Part shown: piece after piece, positions 18,113 to 26,898 of the stretch
Layout: each line of letters opens with the position of its first letter
Numbering within the stretch: the first letter of the stretch is position 1
Assembly (NCBI RefSeq): GCF_030148435.1
Contig: NZ_JASBTN010000069.1
Coordinates: forward strand, 1 to 64,000
From: Aliiroseovarius sp.
Lineage (GTDB): Bacteria; Pseudomonadota; Alphaproteobacteria; Rhodobacterales; Rhodobacteraceae
Length of the DNA stretch: 64,000 bases
Direction of reading: 5' to 3'
Notes under the pieces: model-generated
The model's database searches: none
The model's input: only the letters and a program-made list of their open reading frames with translations
Told to the model about the DNA's origin: nothing
Position numbers and translations under genes: made by a program

Positions 18113-18258
18113 AGACACAGGTCTGGCGAATATACGCCGCCGGATCAAGCTCGATACGGCGGGAACAAGCTGATGTCACTTTTTCGCCATGAAAAAGATG
18201 TGCCGCCGCCCAATTTTCAGGAAAGATTTGCTGACAGGCAACGAGAAGGTAGTTGGAG

Positions 18259-19053
18259 ATGAAAATCCTGCAGAAAAGCATTGCGGCGCTCGCCATGACG
18301 GCGCTGGTTCTTCCGGCGGTTTCGACGACCGCGGCTCTTCTGACCACAGATGCGGCATACGCCAAGGGCGGTAATGGTGGCGGTGGCGGAAACGGTGGCG
18401 GCGGTGGAAACGGCGGCGGCGGTGGAAATGGCGGCGGCGGTGGAAATGGCGGCGGCAGCGCCAGCAACTCTGAAAGCGGCGGCGGAAACGGAAACCGTGG
18501 TGGCAGCAGCAATCGAGGCGGCAATGCCAACCGTGCCGACAAGGCCCCGAACATTGCCAGCATCCTGAAGGGCGCCAACGCCTATCGCGCCAGCGAAACG
18601 GCCCGCCAGAACGCGTCTCCGAACAGCCGCGTTGGCAAGGTAGAGGCCTATTATCAGGCATCGGTGGCAGCCGTTGAGACAAAGACTCAGGTTGAAACCG
18701 AACTTGCCGCTTTGACACAGCCGGATGTGAATGATCCCGCCTTCCAGGTCGAGGTCACGACCACGACGGAGGTAATCGACCCGGCGACTGGCGCACCGCA
18801 AATCGATCCGGCTACCGGCGAGGTGGTCACGACAACGACCACAACCACCGAATTCAGCCAGGAGCTGTACGATGTGGCCGTCAACGAATACAACGCTGAA
18901 CTGGACCGTCTCAACGGGTTGGTGGACAGCGCGGAACACGCCGAAAACGACGCGCTGTTGGAGCTGACTGACGGCCGCGGGCTGGACTCAGATGCCGAGG
19001 CATTCCTCCGCGAGCAGCTCGAAATCGAGGAATATGTGGAGCCCACCTCGTAA
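18259..19053 (+). CDS. Exported glycine-repeat protein, unknown function
   Basis: About 264 residues. It starts MKILQKSIAALAMTALVLPA, a signal peptide probably cleaved after DAAYA. A tract of GGGGGN hexapeptides (DNA repeat 18376-18447) and a Ser/Asn/Arg-rich low-complexity segment follow. The C-terminal half is soluble and helical (KVEAYYQASVAAVETKTQVE), broken by a Thr-rich segment containing two near-identical DPATGAPQ/DPATGEVV units. The ATG at 18259 fits GAGAAGG at 18243-18249 better than an in-frame TTG at 18253. No domain is recognised; a surface or matrix protein is possible. It ends before a strong terminator. Confidence 0.8.
   Translation: MKILQKSIAALAMTALVLPAVSTTAALLTTDAAYAKGGNGGGGGNGGGGGNGGGGGNGGGGGNGGGSASNSESGGGNGNRGGSSNRGGNANRADKAPNIASILKGANAYRASETARQNASPNSRVGKVEAYYQASVAAVETKTQVETELAALTQPDVNDPAFQVEVTTTTEVIDPATGAPQIDPATGEVVTTTTTTTEFSQELYDVAVNEYNAELDRLNGLVDSAEHAENDALLELTDGRGLDSDAEAFLREQLEIEEYVEPTS
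18376..18447 (+). repeat. Tandem 18-bp repeat encoding GGGGGN
   Basis: Four consecutive 18-bp units (18376-18393, 18394-18411, 18412-18429, 18430-18447) plus partial flanking units. The last two are identical (GGCGGCGGCGGTGGAAAT). Copy-number change would stay in frame and alter the linker length by six residues per unit. Confidence 0.9.
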
Positions 19054-19076
19054 CGCGTCTATCGCTCAATGATTTC

Positions 19077-19103
19077 AAAGGGCGGCCTTCGGGTCGCCCT
19101 TTT
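19077..19103 (+). terminator. Intrinsic terminator with TTCG tetraloop
   Basis: The stem AAAGGGCGGCC / GGTCGCCCTTT closes on a TTCG loop (19088-19091) and is followed by a short T-run. It lies 24 bases after the glycine-repeat gene and about 80 bp before argG, separating the two transcripts. Confidence 0.9.
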
Positions 19104-19182
19104 GCGTGTCAGCCCCACCACCAACCTTGCTCCCACCGACAAGATCGGATAAGCGCGCGAGGAACCGCTCGTGAAAGGGAAA

Positions 19183-20436
<1,254 letters not shown>

Positions 20437-20466
20437 GCTTGCGCGACGTCACCGTTGCTGCAACCG

Positions 20467-20500
20467 GAATGCCCGCCTAACCATGGCGGGCATTCTGTTT
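20467..20500 (+). terminator. Intrinsic terminator after argG
   Basis: The stem GAATGCCCGCC / GGCGGGCATTC spans 20467-20495 with a 7-base loop, followed by TGTTTT. Its T-run abuts the GGGAGGA ribosome site of the next gene, so that gene either depends on readthrough or has a promoter within this short gap. Confidence 0.85.
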
Positions 20501-20512
20501 TGGGAGGAACCG

Positions 20513-20800
20513 ATGCCGCTGACTGCCATTGCCGAAGGGATCAACGCCAACCTGCCCGAGGGCGGGTTTGACGGATCGCTGAAATTCGACTGCGGCGCGG
20601 ACGGGGTGATCGTTCTGACGGGCGGCACCACCTCGACCCGGGATCAGGACACGGATTGCACCATTCGCCTGACCACCGAAAACCTGACCAAGCTGCTGAC
20701 CGGCAAGCTGAACCCGATGACCGGGGTGATGATGGGCAAGCTGAAACTGTCCGGCAATGCGGGCGTGGCGATGAAGCTGGGGGCGTTGCTCAAGGCGTGA
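20513..20800 (+). CDS. SCP2 sterol-binding domain protein
   Basis: A 95-residue single-domain SCP2 protein. It ends with LTTENLTKLLTGKLNPMTGV and MMGKLKLSGNAGVAMKLGAL, the hallmark of the SCP2 lipid-binding pocket. Stand-alone bacterial SCP2 proteins are thought to bind acyl-CoAs or lipids; no specific role is known. The start has GGGAGGA at 20502-20508. The 3' end overlaps the convergent sulfotransferase-like gene by 11 bases. Confidence 0.9.
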   Translation: MPLTAIAEGINANLPEGGFDGSLKFDCGADGVIVLTGGTTSTRDQDTDCTIRLTTENLTKLLTGKLNPMTGVMMGKLKLSGNAGVAMKLGALLKA

Positions 20801-21494
20801 TCTTTTCCGCCTTCAACCGCTCATAATACGGCAGCGCCGCCTGAAACACGTCCTGCAAATGTTCCGGCACTTCCGGCAGCACCCCCTCGGCCCCGGCGAA
20901 ACCCGTGCTGTTCCACACCGCGCCGTACCAATGTTTGGCCCAGACGCCATCATCCTTGTGACCCCCTTTGGGCCAGGACAGCATCGCGGGATCCCAGTCG
21001 AGCTCGATCGCTTCGCAGAGTTTATTCAGCATCCCTTCGGGATCGTCGCGGATGTCGTGGCTGTCGATCACCGTGCCGCCGAACTGGTCGAACAGTTCGG
21101 CCTGTTGCCGGAAACCGATATCCTCCAACGTCGGGTTTTCCCGTTTCGCCGCGTATGATGCGATCACGCGCGCCGGGTGGCGGATCAGGAAGAGATTGGT
21201 GCACTCGGCAATCCAGCCGCGCGGCACACCGTCCACCATGTGCTGGGTCATGTGTTTCTGATAGAAATGCGGCTTGGCCCCGGGGTTCGGACCGGTCAGC
21301 GACGCCACCACTTCGTCCGGATCCTGCGATTGGCTCGCCAGGATTTCCCCCTGCATCGGATGCTGAGCCCCGGTCCTTGCCAGATAGGCCGCATAGAACG
21401 GTTCATCCACCACCGCGCAATCGGCGCGATTGCCAAAAGAATACATCATCGCCGTCGACAGGTTGCGCGGCCCGGACCACATGGCGATCTTCAT
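20790..21494 (-). CDS. Sulfotransferase-like P-loop protein
   Basis: A 234-residue protein of the sulfotransferase superfamily. The N-terminal KIAMWSGPRNLSTAMMYSF corresponds to the PAPS 5'-phosphosulfate-binding loop, and LFLIRHPARVIASY corresponds to the 3'-phosphate-binding RxP..S motif. It may be a cytoplasmic sulfotransferase or an unrelated P-loop enzyme; substrate is unknown. It follows the class IV aminotransferase gene by 10 bases on the same strand, suggesting a joint role. Confidence 0.8.
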   Translation of the reverse strand: MKIAMWSGPRNLSTAMMYSFGNRADCAVVDEPFYAAYLARTGAQHPMQGEILASQSQDPDEVVASLTGPNPGAKPHFYQKHMTQHMVDGVPRGWIAECTNLFLIRHPARVIASYAAKRENPTLEDIGFRQQAELFDQFGGTVIDSHDIRDDPEGMLNKLCEAIELDWDPAMLSWPKGGHKDDGVWAKHWYGAVWNSTGFAGAEGVLPEVPEHLQDVFQAALPYYERLKAEKITP

Positions 21495-21504
21495 GAGGCG
21501 ATCC

Positions 21505-22416
21505 TCATTTCGCTATTTCCTGCTGGATCAGAGCCTTGTAGAGCCCGCGCAACCGTTCCGTCACCGGACCCATCTGCCCAGTGCCGATCTGCCGCCCGTC
21601 GATCATGCCAACCGGAGTCTGTGCGCCGAACGTGCCGGTCAGAAACGCCTCGTCTGCGCCGTAGGTATCGACCAGCGAGTAGTTGCGTTCAGACACCGCG
21701 ATCCCGTTTGCGCGGCACAGGTCGATCACCTTGGCCCTGGTGATCCCGTTCATGCAGTAATCCCCGGTCGAGGTCCAAACCTCCCCCTTGCGCACGATGA
21801 AGAAGTTGCAGGCGTTGGTCGTGTTTACGAAGCCGTTCACGTCCAGCATCAGCCCCTCGTCCGCGCCGGCCTTTTCGGCGGCGATACAGGCCAGAATGCA
21901 GTTCAGTTTCGAATGCGAGTTCAGCTTCGGGTCCTGCGTCATTGGCAGCCCCCGAATATGCGGCACGGTGGCCAGGGTGATCGGGCGCGGAATGGACGGG
22001 CGCGAATGTTCCATGATGATGGTCACGGTCGGACCCTGCCGGCTCAATCCCGGATGCTGGAACGGACGGGTTTTCACCCCACGCGTCACCATCAGGCGGG
22101 CGTGGGCATCCGTCACCATACCATTGGCCTTTTGTGTCTCTAACACGGCGGAAATGACCTCGTCCCGGGTCATGCCAATGTCCAGGTCGATCGCCTTGGC
22201 CGCCTCGAACAACCGATCCATGTGTTCGTCGATAAAGGCCCAGTGCCCGTCATAAAGCCGCAAGCCTTCCCACACACCGTCGCCCAGCATGAATCCCGCG
22301 TCATAGACGCTGACGACCGCTTCGGCCTTGGGCACGACCCGGCCGTTCAGCCAGATCAGGATATCCTCGTTGCGGGCGTCCTCTTCGGCCTGATGAGTGG
22401 TCACGTGATCGGTCAT
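21505..22416 (-). CDS. Class IV PLP-dependent aminotransferase (BCAT / D-amino acid transaminase-like)
   Basis: A 303-residue fold-type IV enzyme. The N-terminal segment has WLNGRVVPKAEAVVSVYDAG, then FMLGDGVWEGLRLYDG. The PLP lysine lies in KLNSHSKLNCILAC, and the phosphate-binding motifs are NTTNACNFFIV and FLTGTFGAQTPVG. It resembles branched-chain aminotransferases, D-alanine transaminases and 4-amino-4-deoxychorismate lyases. Substrate choice cannot be read with confidence. It overlaps the PfkB kinase gene by 4 bases and precedes the sulfotransferase-like gene, making a three-gene leftward operon. Confidence 0.85.
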   Translation of the reverse strand: MTDHVTTHQAEEDARNEDILIWLNGRVVPKAEAVVSVYDAGFMLGDGVWEGLRLYDGHWAFIDEHMDRLFEAAKAIDLDIGMTRDEVISAVLETQKANGMVTDAHARLMVTRGVKTRPFQHPGLSRQGPTVTIIMEHSRPSIPRPITLATVPHIRGLPMTQDPKLNSHSKLNCILACIAAEKAGADEGLMLDVNGFVNTTNACNFFIVRKGEVWTSTGDYCMNGITRAKVIDLCRANGIAVSERNYSLVDTYGADEAFLTGTFGAQTPVGMIDGRQIGTGQMGPVTERLRGLYKALIQQEIAK

Positions 22417-23276
22417 TTGGCCTCCTGCCTGTCAAGAAATGCATCGGTCTCAGCGCGGGTGGGAATTGCATCGGCGGTTCCAGGGCGCGTCACCTGGATG
22501 GCCGAGGCCGCCTGGCCCAGGCGCAGGGCCTTGGGCAGGTCCAGCCCCTGGTCCAGCCCGGCCACGAACGTGCCGATGAAACAATCCCCGGCCCCGGTTG
22601 TGTCCACCGGGGTCACTGCGAAGGCCGGCAGGGAAATCTCCTCCGGACCCAGCCAGATCACTCCCTTGGCGCCACGGGTAATCAACCGGTCGGGCAAGGC
22701 GAAGTTGCCCAGCGCGGACTGCAACTGCGCGGCTTCGACCTCGTTCATCACCAGAAGGTCGGTATCGGGCAGCATCTCCTGCACCGCCTCCACCGAAAAG
22801 GGCGCGGCGGAATAGACCACGCGCATCCCCTTGGCCCGCGCCAGCCCGGCGGCCTCCCGCCCAAGGTTGGTTTCGTTCTGAAGCAGCAGAAAATCCCCTT
22901 CCTGTGCGTCGGCCAGGGCCGTTTCAAGATGCGTTAGAGACTGTTTCAGATTGGCGCCCGGGAAAATGACGATCATGTTCTCGCCCGCCTTGTCGACGCA
23001 GATATTCGCGTGACCTGTGGCCTCTTCGACCTCCGCCACGCGGGTTTCGACGCCGAAACCCTGCAAGTGTTCAACCCAGGGTCCGCCTTCAACCCCTACC
23101 GCACCGACATGTACAGCGCGGGCCCCGGCCCGGGCCACCGCCACCGACTGGTTCGCGCCCTTCCCCCCCAGCCCGGTCGCGTGAGCACTGGCTGCAAGCG
23201 TTTCCCCCGGCGCCGGGATATGCGGCACGCGGTAGACATGGTCGATATTGATCGAGCCGAGGTTATAGACGGTCAT
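22413..23276 (-). CDS. PfkB-family sugar kinase (ribokinase-like)
   Basis: A 287-residue PfkB kinase. The N-terminal motif is GLGGKGANQSVAVARAGA, and the C-terminal ATP/anion-hole motif is DTTGAGDCFIGTFVAGLDQG, with the catalytic Asp in GAGD. The GGKGANQ signature is typical of ribokinase. No ribose transporter or regulator is nearby, so substrate is uncertain. It is the first gene of the operon with the aminotransferase and sulfotransferase-like genes. Confidence 0.88.
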   Translation of the reverse strand: MTVYNLGSINIDHVYRVPHIPAPGETLAASAHATGLGGKGANQSVAVARAGARAVHVGAVGVEGGPWVEHLQGFGVETRVAEVEEATGHANICVDKAGENMIVIFPGANLKQSLTHLETALADAQEGDFLLLQNETNLGREAAGLARAKGMRVVYSAAPFSVEAVQEMLPDTDLLVMNEVEAAQLQSALGNFALPDRLITRGAKGVIWLGPEEISLPAFAVTPVDTTGAGDCFIGTFVAGLDQGLDLPKALRLGQAASAIQVTRPGTADAIPTRAETDAFLDRQEAK

Positions 23277-23311
23277 CTCCCCTCCGGGTTTTCAGCGGAG
23301 GGGAGCAGAGA

Positions 23312-25567
23312 TCAGCCGATCTTGCAAGCGGCAAGCATCGCCATGTTCAGGATGTCATTCGCGGTCGAGGCCGACGAGCAAATCTGGATCGGCTTGCCCG
23401 TGCCCGACAGAATCGGGCCGATGACCGTGGCGCCCGCAAGCTCCTGCATCATCTTCACCGAGATCGACGAGCTGTGGCGCGCCGGCATGACCAGGATATT
23501 GGCCGGGCCGGACAGTTTGCAGAATGGGTACTGCGCCATGATCTCTTCGTTCAGGGCCACATCCGCCGTCATCTCGCCGTCGAATTCGAAATCCACACCG
23601 CGCCGGGCCAGTATGTCCGGAGCGACGTGCATCTTTTCGGCGCGCTCCGAGACCGGGTAGCCGAAGGTCGAGAAGCTGACGAAAGCCACGCGCGGATCCA
23701 GGCCCAGACCGCGGGCCACCCGGGCGGCGGCTTCGGCGATATTGGCCAGGTCTTCGCTTTCCGGCCATTCATGCACCAGCGTATCCGCAACCAGCACGAT
23801 GCGCCCCTTGATCAGCAGCGCGGTAATGCCGACCGCGCCGTCCGAAGCCTCGGCGTCGAATACATGGTTGATCAGTTGCAGCACATGGGCCGATTTGCGC
23901 GTCGCGCCCGTGACCAGCCCGTCGCCGTGGCCATGGGCCAGCATCAGCGAGGCAAACACGTGGCGATCCCGCGCGGCGAGGCGGTGAATGTCGTGCTGAT
24001 CGAACCCCTGACGCTGCAGGCGGTCATAGAGGAAATCCTTGTAGGTGGCCAGGTGCTGGGTGTTGGCGGCGTTGACCACGCGCAACTCGCGCACGGCATC
24101 GGCCAGGCCCTCGGCCTCGAGCTTCTGTTTCACGTCTTCTTCGCGCCCGACGACCAGCGCACGACCGAAACCGTTGCGTTGATATTGCACGGCGGCGCGC
24201 AACACCTGCGGGTCGTCGCCCTCGGCAAAGATCATCGTGGACTGGGCCTGACGCGCCCGCGCCGTGATGCCACGCAGGATCGAGGCGGTCGGGTCCATGC
24301 GCGATTTCAGCGTCAGTTCATAGGCGTCCATGTCGATGATCGGACGCCGCGCCACGCCGGTGTTCATGCCCGCCCTGGCGACCGCAGGCGGCACCACATG
24401 GATCAGGCGCGGATCAAACGGCGTCGGGATGATGTAATCGCGGCCAAAGGTCAGCTTCTTGCCATAGGCCATGGCAACCTCATCCGGCACATCCTCGCGG
24501 GCAAGCTCGGCCAGGGCCTCGGCGCAGGCGATTTTCATCTCGTCGTTGATCGCGCGGGCGTGGATGTCCAGCGCACCGCGGAACAGGTAAGGAAAGCCCA
24601 GCACGTTGTTGACCTGGTTCGGATAATCCGACCGGCCGGTGGCGACGATCGCGTCATTGCGCACCTCGTGGGCCTCTTCCGGGGTGATTTCCGGATCCGG
24701 GTTGGCCATGGCGAAGATGACCGGGTTGTCCGCCATCGCCTTTACCATCTCCTGCGTCACGGCCCCCTTGACCGAGACGCCCAGGAACACGTCCGCGCCC
24801 TCCATCGCCTCTTCCAGCGTGCGCAGATCGGTTTTGACCGCATGAGCCGATTTCCACTGGTTCATGCCCGCGGTACGGCCCTGATAGATCACGCCCTTGG
24901 TGTCGCAGACGATGCAGTTCTCATGCCGCGCGCCCATGGATTTGAGCAGCTCGATACAGGCTATGCCCGCAGCCCCCGCGCCGTTCAGGACAATCTTCAC
25001 ATCCTCGATCTTCTTGCCCGACAGGTGCAGCGCGTTGATCAGACCGGCGGCACAGATCACCGCCGTGCCGTGCTGGTCATCGTGAAAGACCGGGATGTCC
25101 ATCTCTTCCTTGAGCTTCTGCTCGATGATGAAACATTCCGGCGCCTTGATGTCTTCGAGGTTTATGCCGCCGAAGGTCGGACCCATCAGCCTGACCGCCT
25201 CGATGAACTTGTCCGGATCCTCGGTGTCCAGCTCGATGTCGATCGAGTTCACGTCGGCAAAGCGTTTGAACAGGACCGCCTTGCCTTCCATCACCGGTTT
25301 CGAGCCCAGCGCGCCCAGATTGCCAAGGCCCAGAACCGCTGTCCCGTTCGAGATCACCGCGACCAGATTGCCCTTGTTGGTATAGTCGTAAGCGGTGGCA
25401 GGATCGGCCGCGATCCGCTCGCAGGGGACCGCCACACCGGGAGAATAGGCCAACGACAGGTCGCGCTGCGTGGTCATCGGGACCGAAGGCGTAACCTCGA
25501 ACTTGCCCGGGGTCGGGTCGATGTGAAAGGCAAGCGCCTCTTCGTCGGTAATTCTGGCTTTGGGCAT
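23312..25567 (-). CDS. maeB: NADP-dependent malic enzyme with C-terminal phosphotransacetylase-like domain
   Basis: About 751 residues. The malic domain comes first (LSLAYSPGVAVPCERIA; FHDDQHGTAVICAAGLINAL), then the NAD(P) fold (IVLNGAGAAGIACIELL; IFAMANPDPEITPEEA). The last 320 residues resemble phosphotransacetylase (MIFAEGDDPQVLRAA; ANILVMPARHSSSISVKM), a regulatory domain in this large class. It decarboxylates malate to pyruvate, making NADPH. The ATG at 25567 begins the conserved MPKARITDEEAL. It is a single-gene unit divergent from galE. Confidence 0.95.
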   Translation of the reverse strand: MPKARITDEEALAFHIDPTPGKFEVTPSVPMTTQRDLSLAYSPGVAVPCERIAADPATAYDYTNKGNLVAVISNGTAVLGLGNLGALGSKPVMEGKAVLFKRFADVNSIDIELDTEDPDKFIEAVRLMGPTFGGINLEDIKAPECFIIEQKLKEEMDIPVFHDDQHGTAVICAAGLINALHLSGKKIEDVKIVLNGAGAAGIACIELLKSMGARHENCIVCDTKGVIYQGRTAGMNQWKSAHAVKTDLRTLEEAMEGADVFLGVSVKGAVTQEMVKAMADNPVIFAMANPDPEITPEEAHEVRNDAIVATGRSDYPNQVNNVLGFPYLFRGALDIHARAINDEMKIACAEALAELAREDVPDEVAMAYGKKLTFGRDYIIPTPFDPRLIHVVPPAVARAGMNTGVARRPIIDMDAYELTLKSRMDPTASILRGITARARQAQSTMIFAEGDDPQVLRAAVQYQRNGFGRALVVGREEDVKQKLEAEGLADAVRELRVVNAANTQHLATYKDFLYDRLQRQGFDQHDIHRLAARDRHVFASLMLAHGHGDGLVTGATRKSAHVLQLINHVFDAEASDGAVGITALLIKGRIVLVADTLVHEWPESEDLANIAEAAARVARGLGLDPRVAFVSFSTFGYPVSERAEKMHVAPDILARRGVDFEFDGEMTADVALNEEIMAQYPFCKLSGPANILVMPARHSSSISVKMMQELAGATVIGPILSGTGKPIQICSSASTANDILNMAMLAACKIG

Positions 25568-25639
25568 CTGTTCTGTCTCTCGTTGCGGTCGTCCTCGGCG
25601 CATCACCCTTACAGGGGGCTTCGCCGGGTCTCAACCGCC

Positions 25640-25680
25640 TTTTGCGCATGATTATGTCTTTCACCCCGGCATTTTGCGCA
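25640..25680. promoter_or_regulatory. 9-bp direct repeat TTTTGCGCA in the maeB-galE gap
   Basis: TTTTGCGCA occurs at 25640-25648 and 25672-25680, 32 bp apart (about three helical turns). The second copy extends to the palindrome TTGCGCAA. The 260-bp divergent gap (25568-25827) is comparatively A/T-rich and holds no gene. The arrangement suits a regulator binding twice on one DNA face; its identity is unknown. Confidence 0.35.
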
Positions 25681-25827
25681 ATTGTTGAAAAGCTGTTTCC
25701 TTTCGTATCGCAATTTTCGGAATTCGCGAACCGTGTGGCCCGGAATTTTGTACAGGACCGGGCTTTCCCTGCTGATTTTCCCGCCCGTCCGCCTTACCCT
25801 CCGCACGAGCAGTAGCGGAGTTTGCAC

Positions 25828-26838
25828 GTGTCCAAGACAATCCTCCTGACCGGCGGCGCCGGGTTCATCGGGTCCCACACCTATGTCGAGCTGATGGCTG
25901 CGGGCTATGAGGTCGTGATCATCGACGATTTCTCGAACGCCCATCGCGACGTGCCGGACCGGCTGGAGGTCATCACCGGCGGCAAGGTCACTTGTTACGA
26001 GGGCGACGTGCTGGACGGCAGCCTTCTGGATCGCATTTTTGCCGAACATGACATTGCCGCCGCGGTGCATTTCGCCGCCAGAAAAGCGGTGGGGGAAAGC
26101 ACGGAAATCCCGCTCGAATACATGCAGGCCAATATTGCCGGGCTCTACTCCCTGCTGGCCGCGATGAAGAGAGCCGGGGTCTTTACCCTTGTCTTTTCCT
26201 CCAGCTGCACCGTCTACGGCGACCCGGACAGCCTGCCCGTCACCGAAGAGGCCCCGCGCAGTTTTTCGCACCCCTACGGGTTCACCAAACTGACCTGCGA
26301 ACAGTCGCTGGAACAGATCGCCCTTCACGATCCGCGCTGGGCCTTCGGCATCCTGCGCTATTTCAACCCGGCGGGCGCCCATGCCACCGGGCTCATAGGC
26401 GAGGATCCAAACGACATTCCGAACAACCTCATGCCCTATATCTCCAAGGTTGCCACCGGCGAATTGGAGCGCTTGGGCGTGTTCGGCAATGACTACCCAA
26501 CCCCGGACGGAACCGGCGTGCGTGACTATATTCACGTGACCGACCTGGCGCAGGGGCATGTGCTGTCGCTGAAGGCGCTTCTGGACAGCGGCGACAGCCA
26601 CACGGTAAACCTTGGCACGGGTCGGGGCTATTCCGTGCTCGACATGCTGCAGGCTTACGAACGGGCCTGCGGTTTTGACCTGCCACATGAAATCCTGCCC
26701 CGCCGCCCCGGCGATATCGCCGAGGTTTATGGCGATCCGTCCAAGGCGCAGGACGTGCTGGGCTTTCGGGCGCAGCTCGGGCTTGACGACATGTGCGCCA
26801 GCTCCTGGAACTGGATTTCCCGCAGAAAGAACACCTGA
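25828..26838 (+). CDS. galE: UDP-glucose 4-epimerase
   Basis: About 336 residues, an extended short-chain dehydrogenase. The NAD-binding motif is ILLTGGAGFIGSHTYVEL, the catalytic Ser/Thr region is LVFSSSCTVYGDP and the Tyr-Lys pair is in HPYGFTKLTCEQ. It interconverts UDP-glucose and UDP-galactose for surface polysaccharide. The GTG at 25828 is preferred because CGGAG lies 7 bases upstream and the next residues are SKTILLTGG; an in-frame TTG at 25822 is weaker. It is followed 60 bp later by mutS. Confidence 0.93.
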   Translation: MSKTILLTGGAGFIGSHTYVELMAAGYEVVIIDDFSNAHRDVPDRLEVITGGKVTCYEGDVLDGSLLDRIFAEHDIAAAVHFAARKAVGESTEIPLEYMQANIAGLYSLLAAMKRAGVFTLVFSSSCTVYGDPDSLPVTEEAPRSFSHPYGFTKLTCEQSLEQIALHDPRWAFGILRYFNPAGAHATGLIGEDPNDIPNNLMPYISKVATGELERLGVFGNDYPTPDGTGVRDYIHVTDLAQGHVLSLKALLDSGDSHTVNLGTGRGYSVLDMLQAYERACGFDLPHEILPRRPGDIAEVYGDPSKAQDVLGFRAQLGLDDMCASSWNWISRRKNT

Positions 26839-26898
26839 CCCCCTTTCGCCCCCCCGGCCCAATCCGTAATCTGTGCGGACACAGACCAGGGGGCACAG

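Noticed and set aside
18376-18447. Tandem repeats considered as a CRISPR array
   Set aside because: Units are contiguous 18-mers with no spacers and encode GGGGGN in frame within an exported protein.
23474-25651. 725-codon plus-strand frame opposite maeB
   Set aside because: Mirror of the malic enzyme coding sequence; no supported start or domain.
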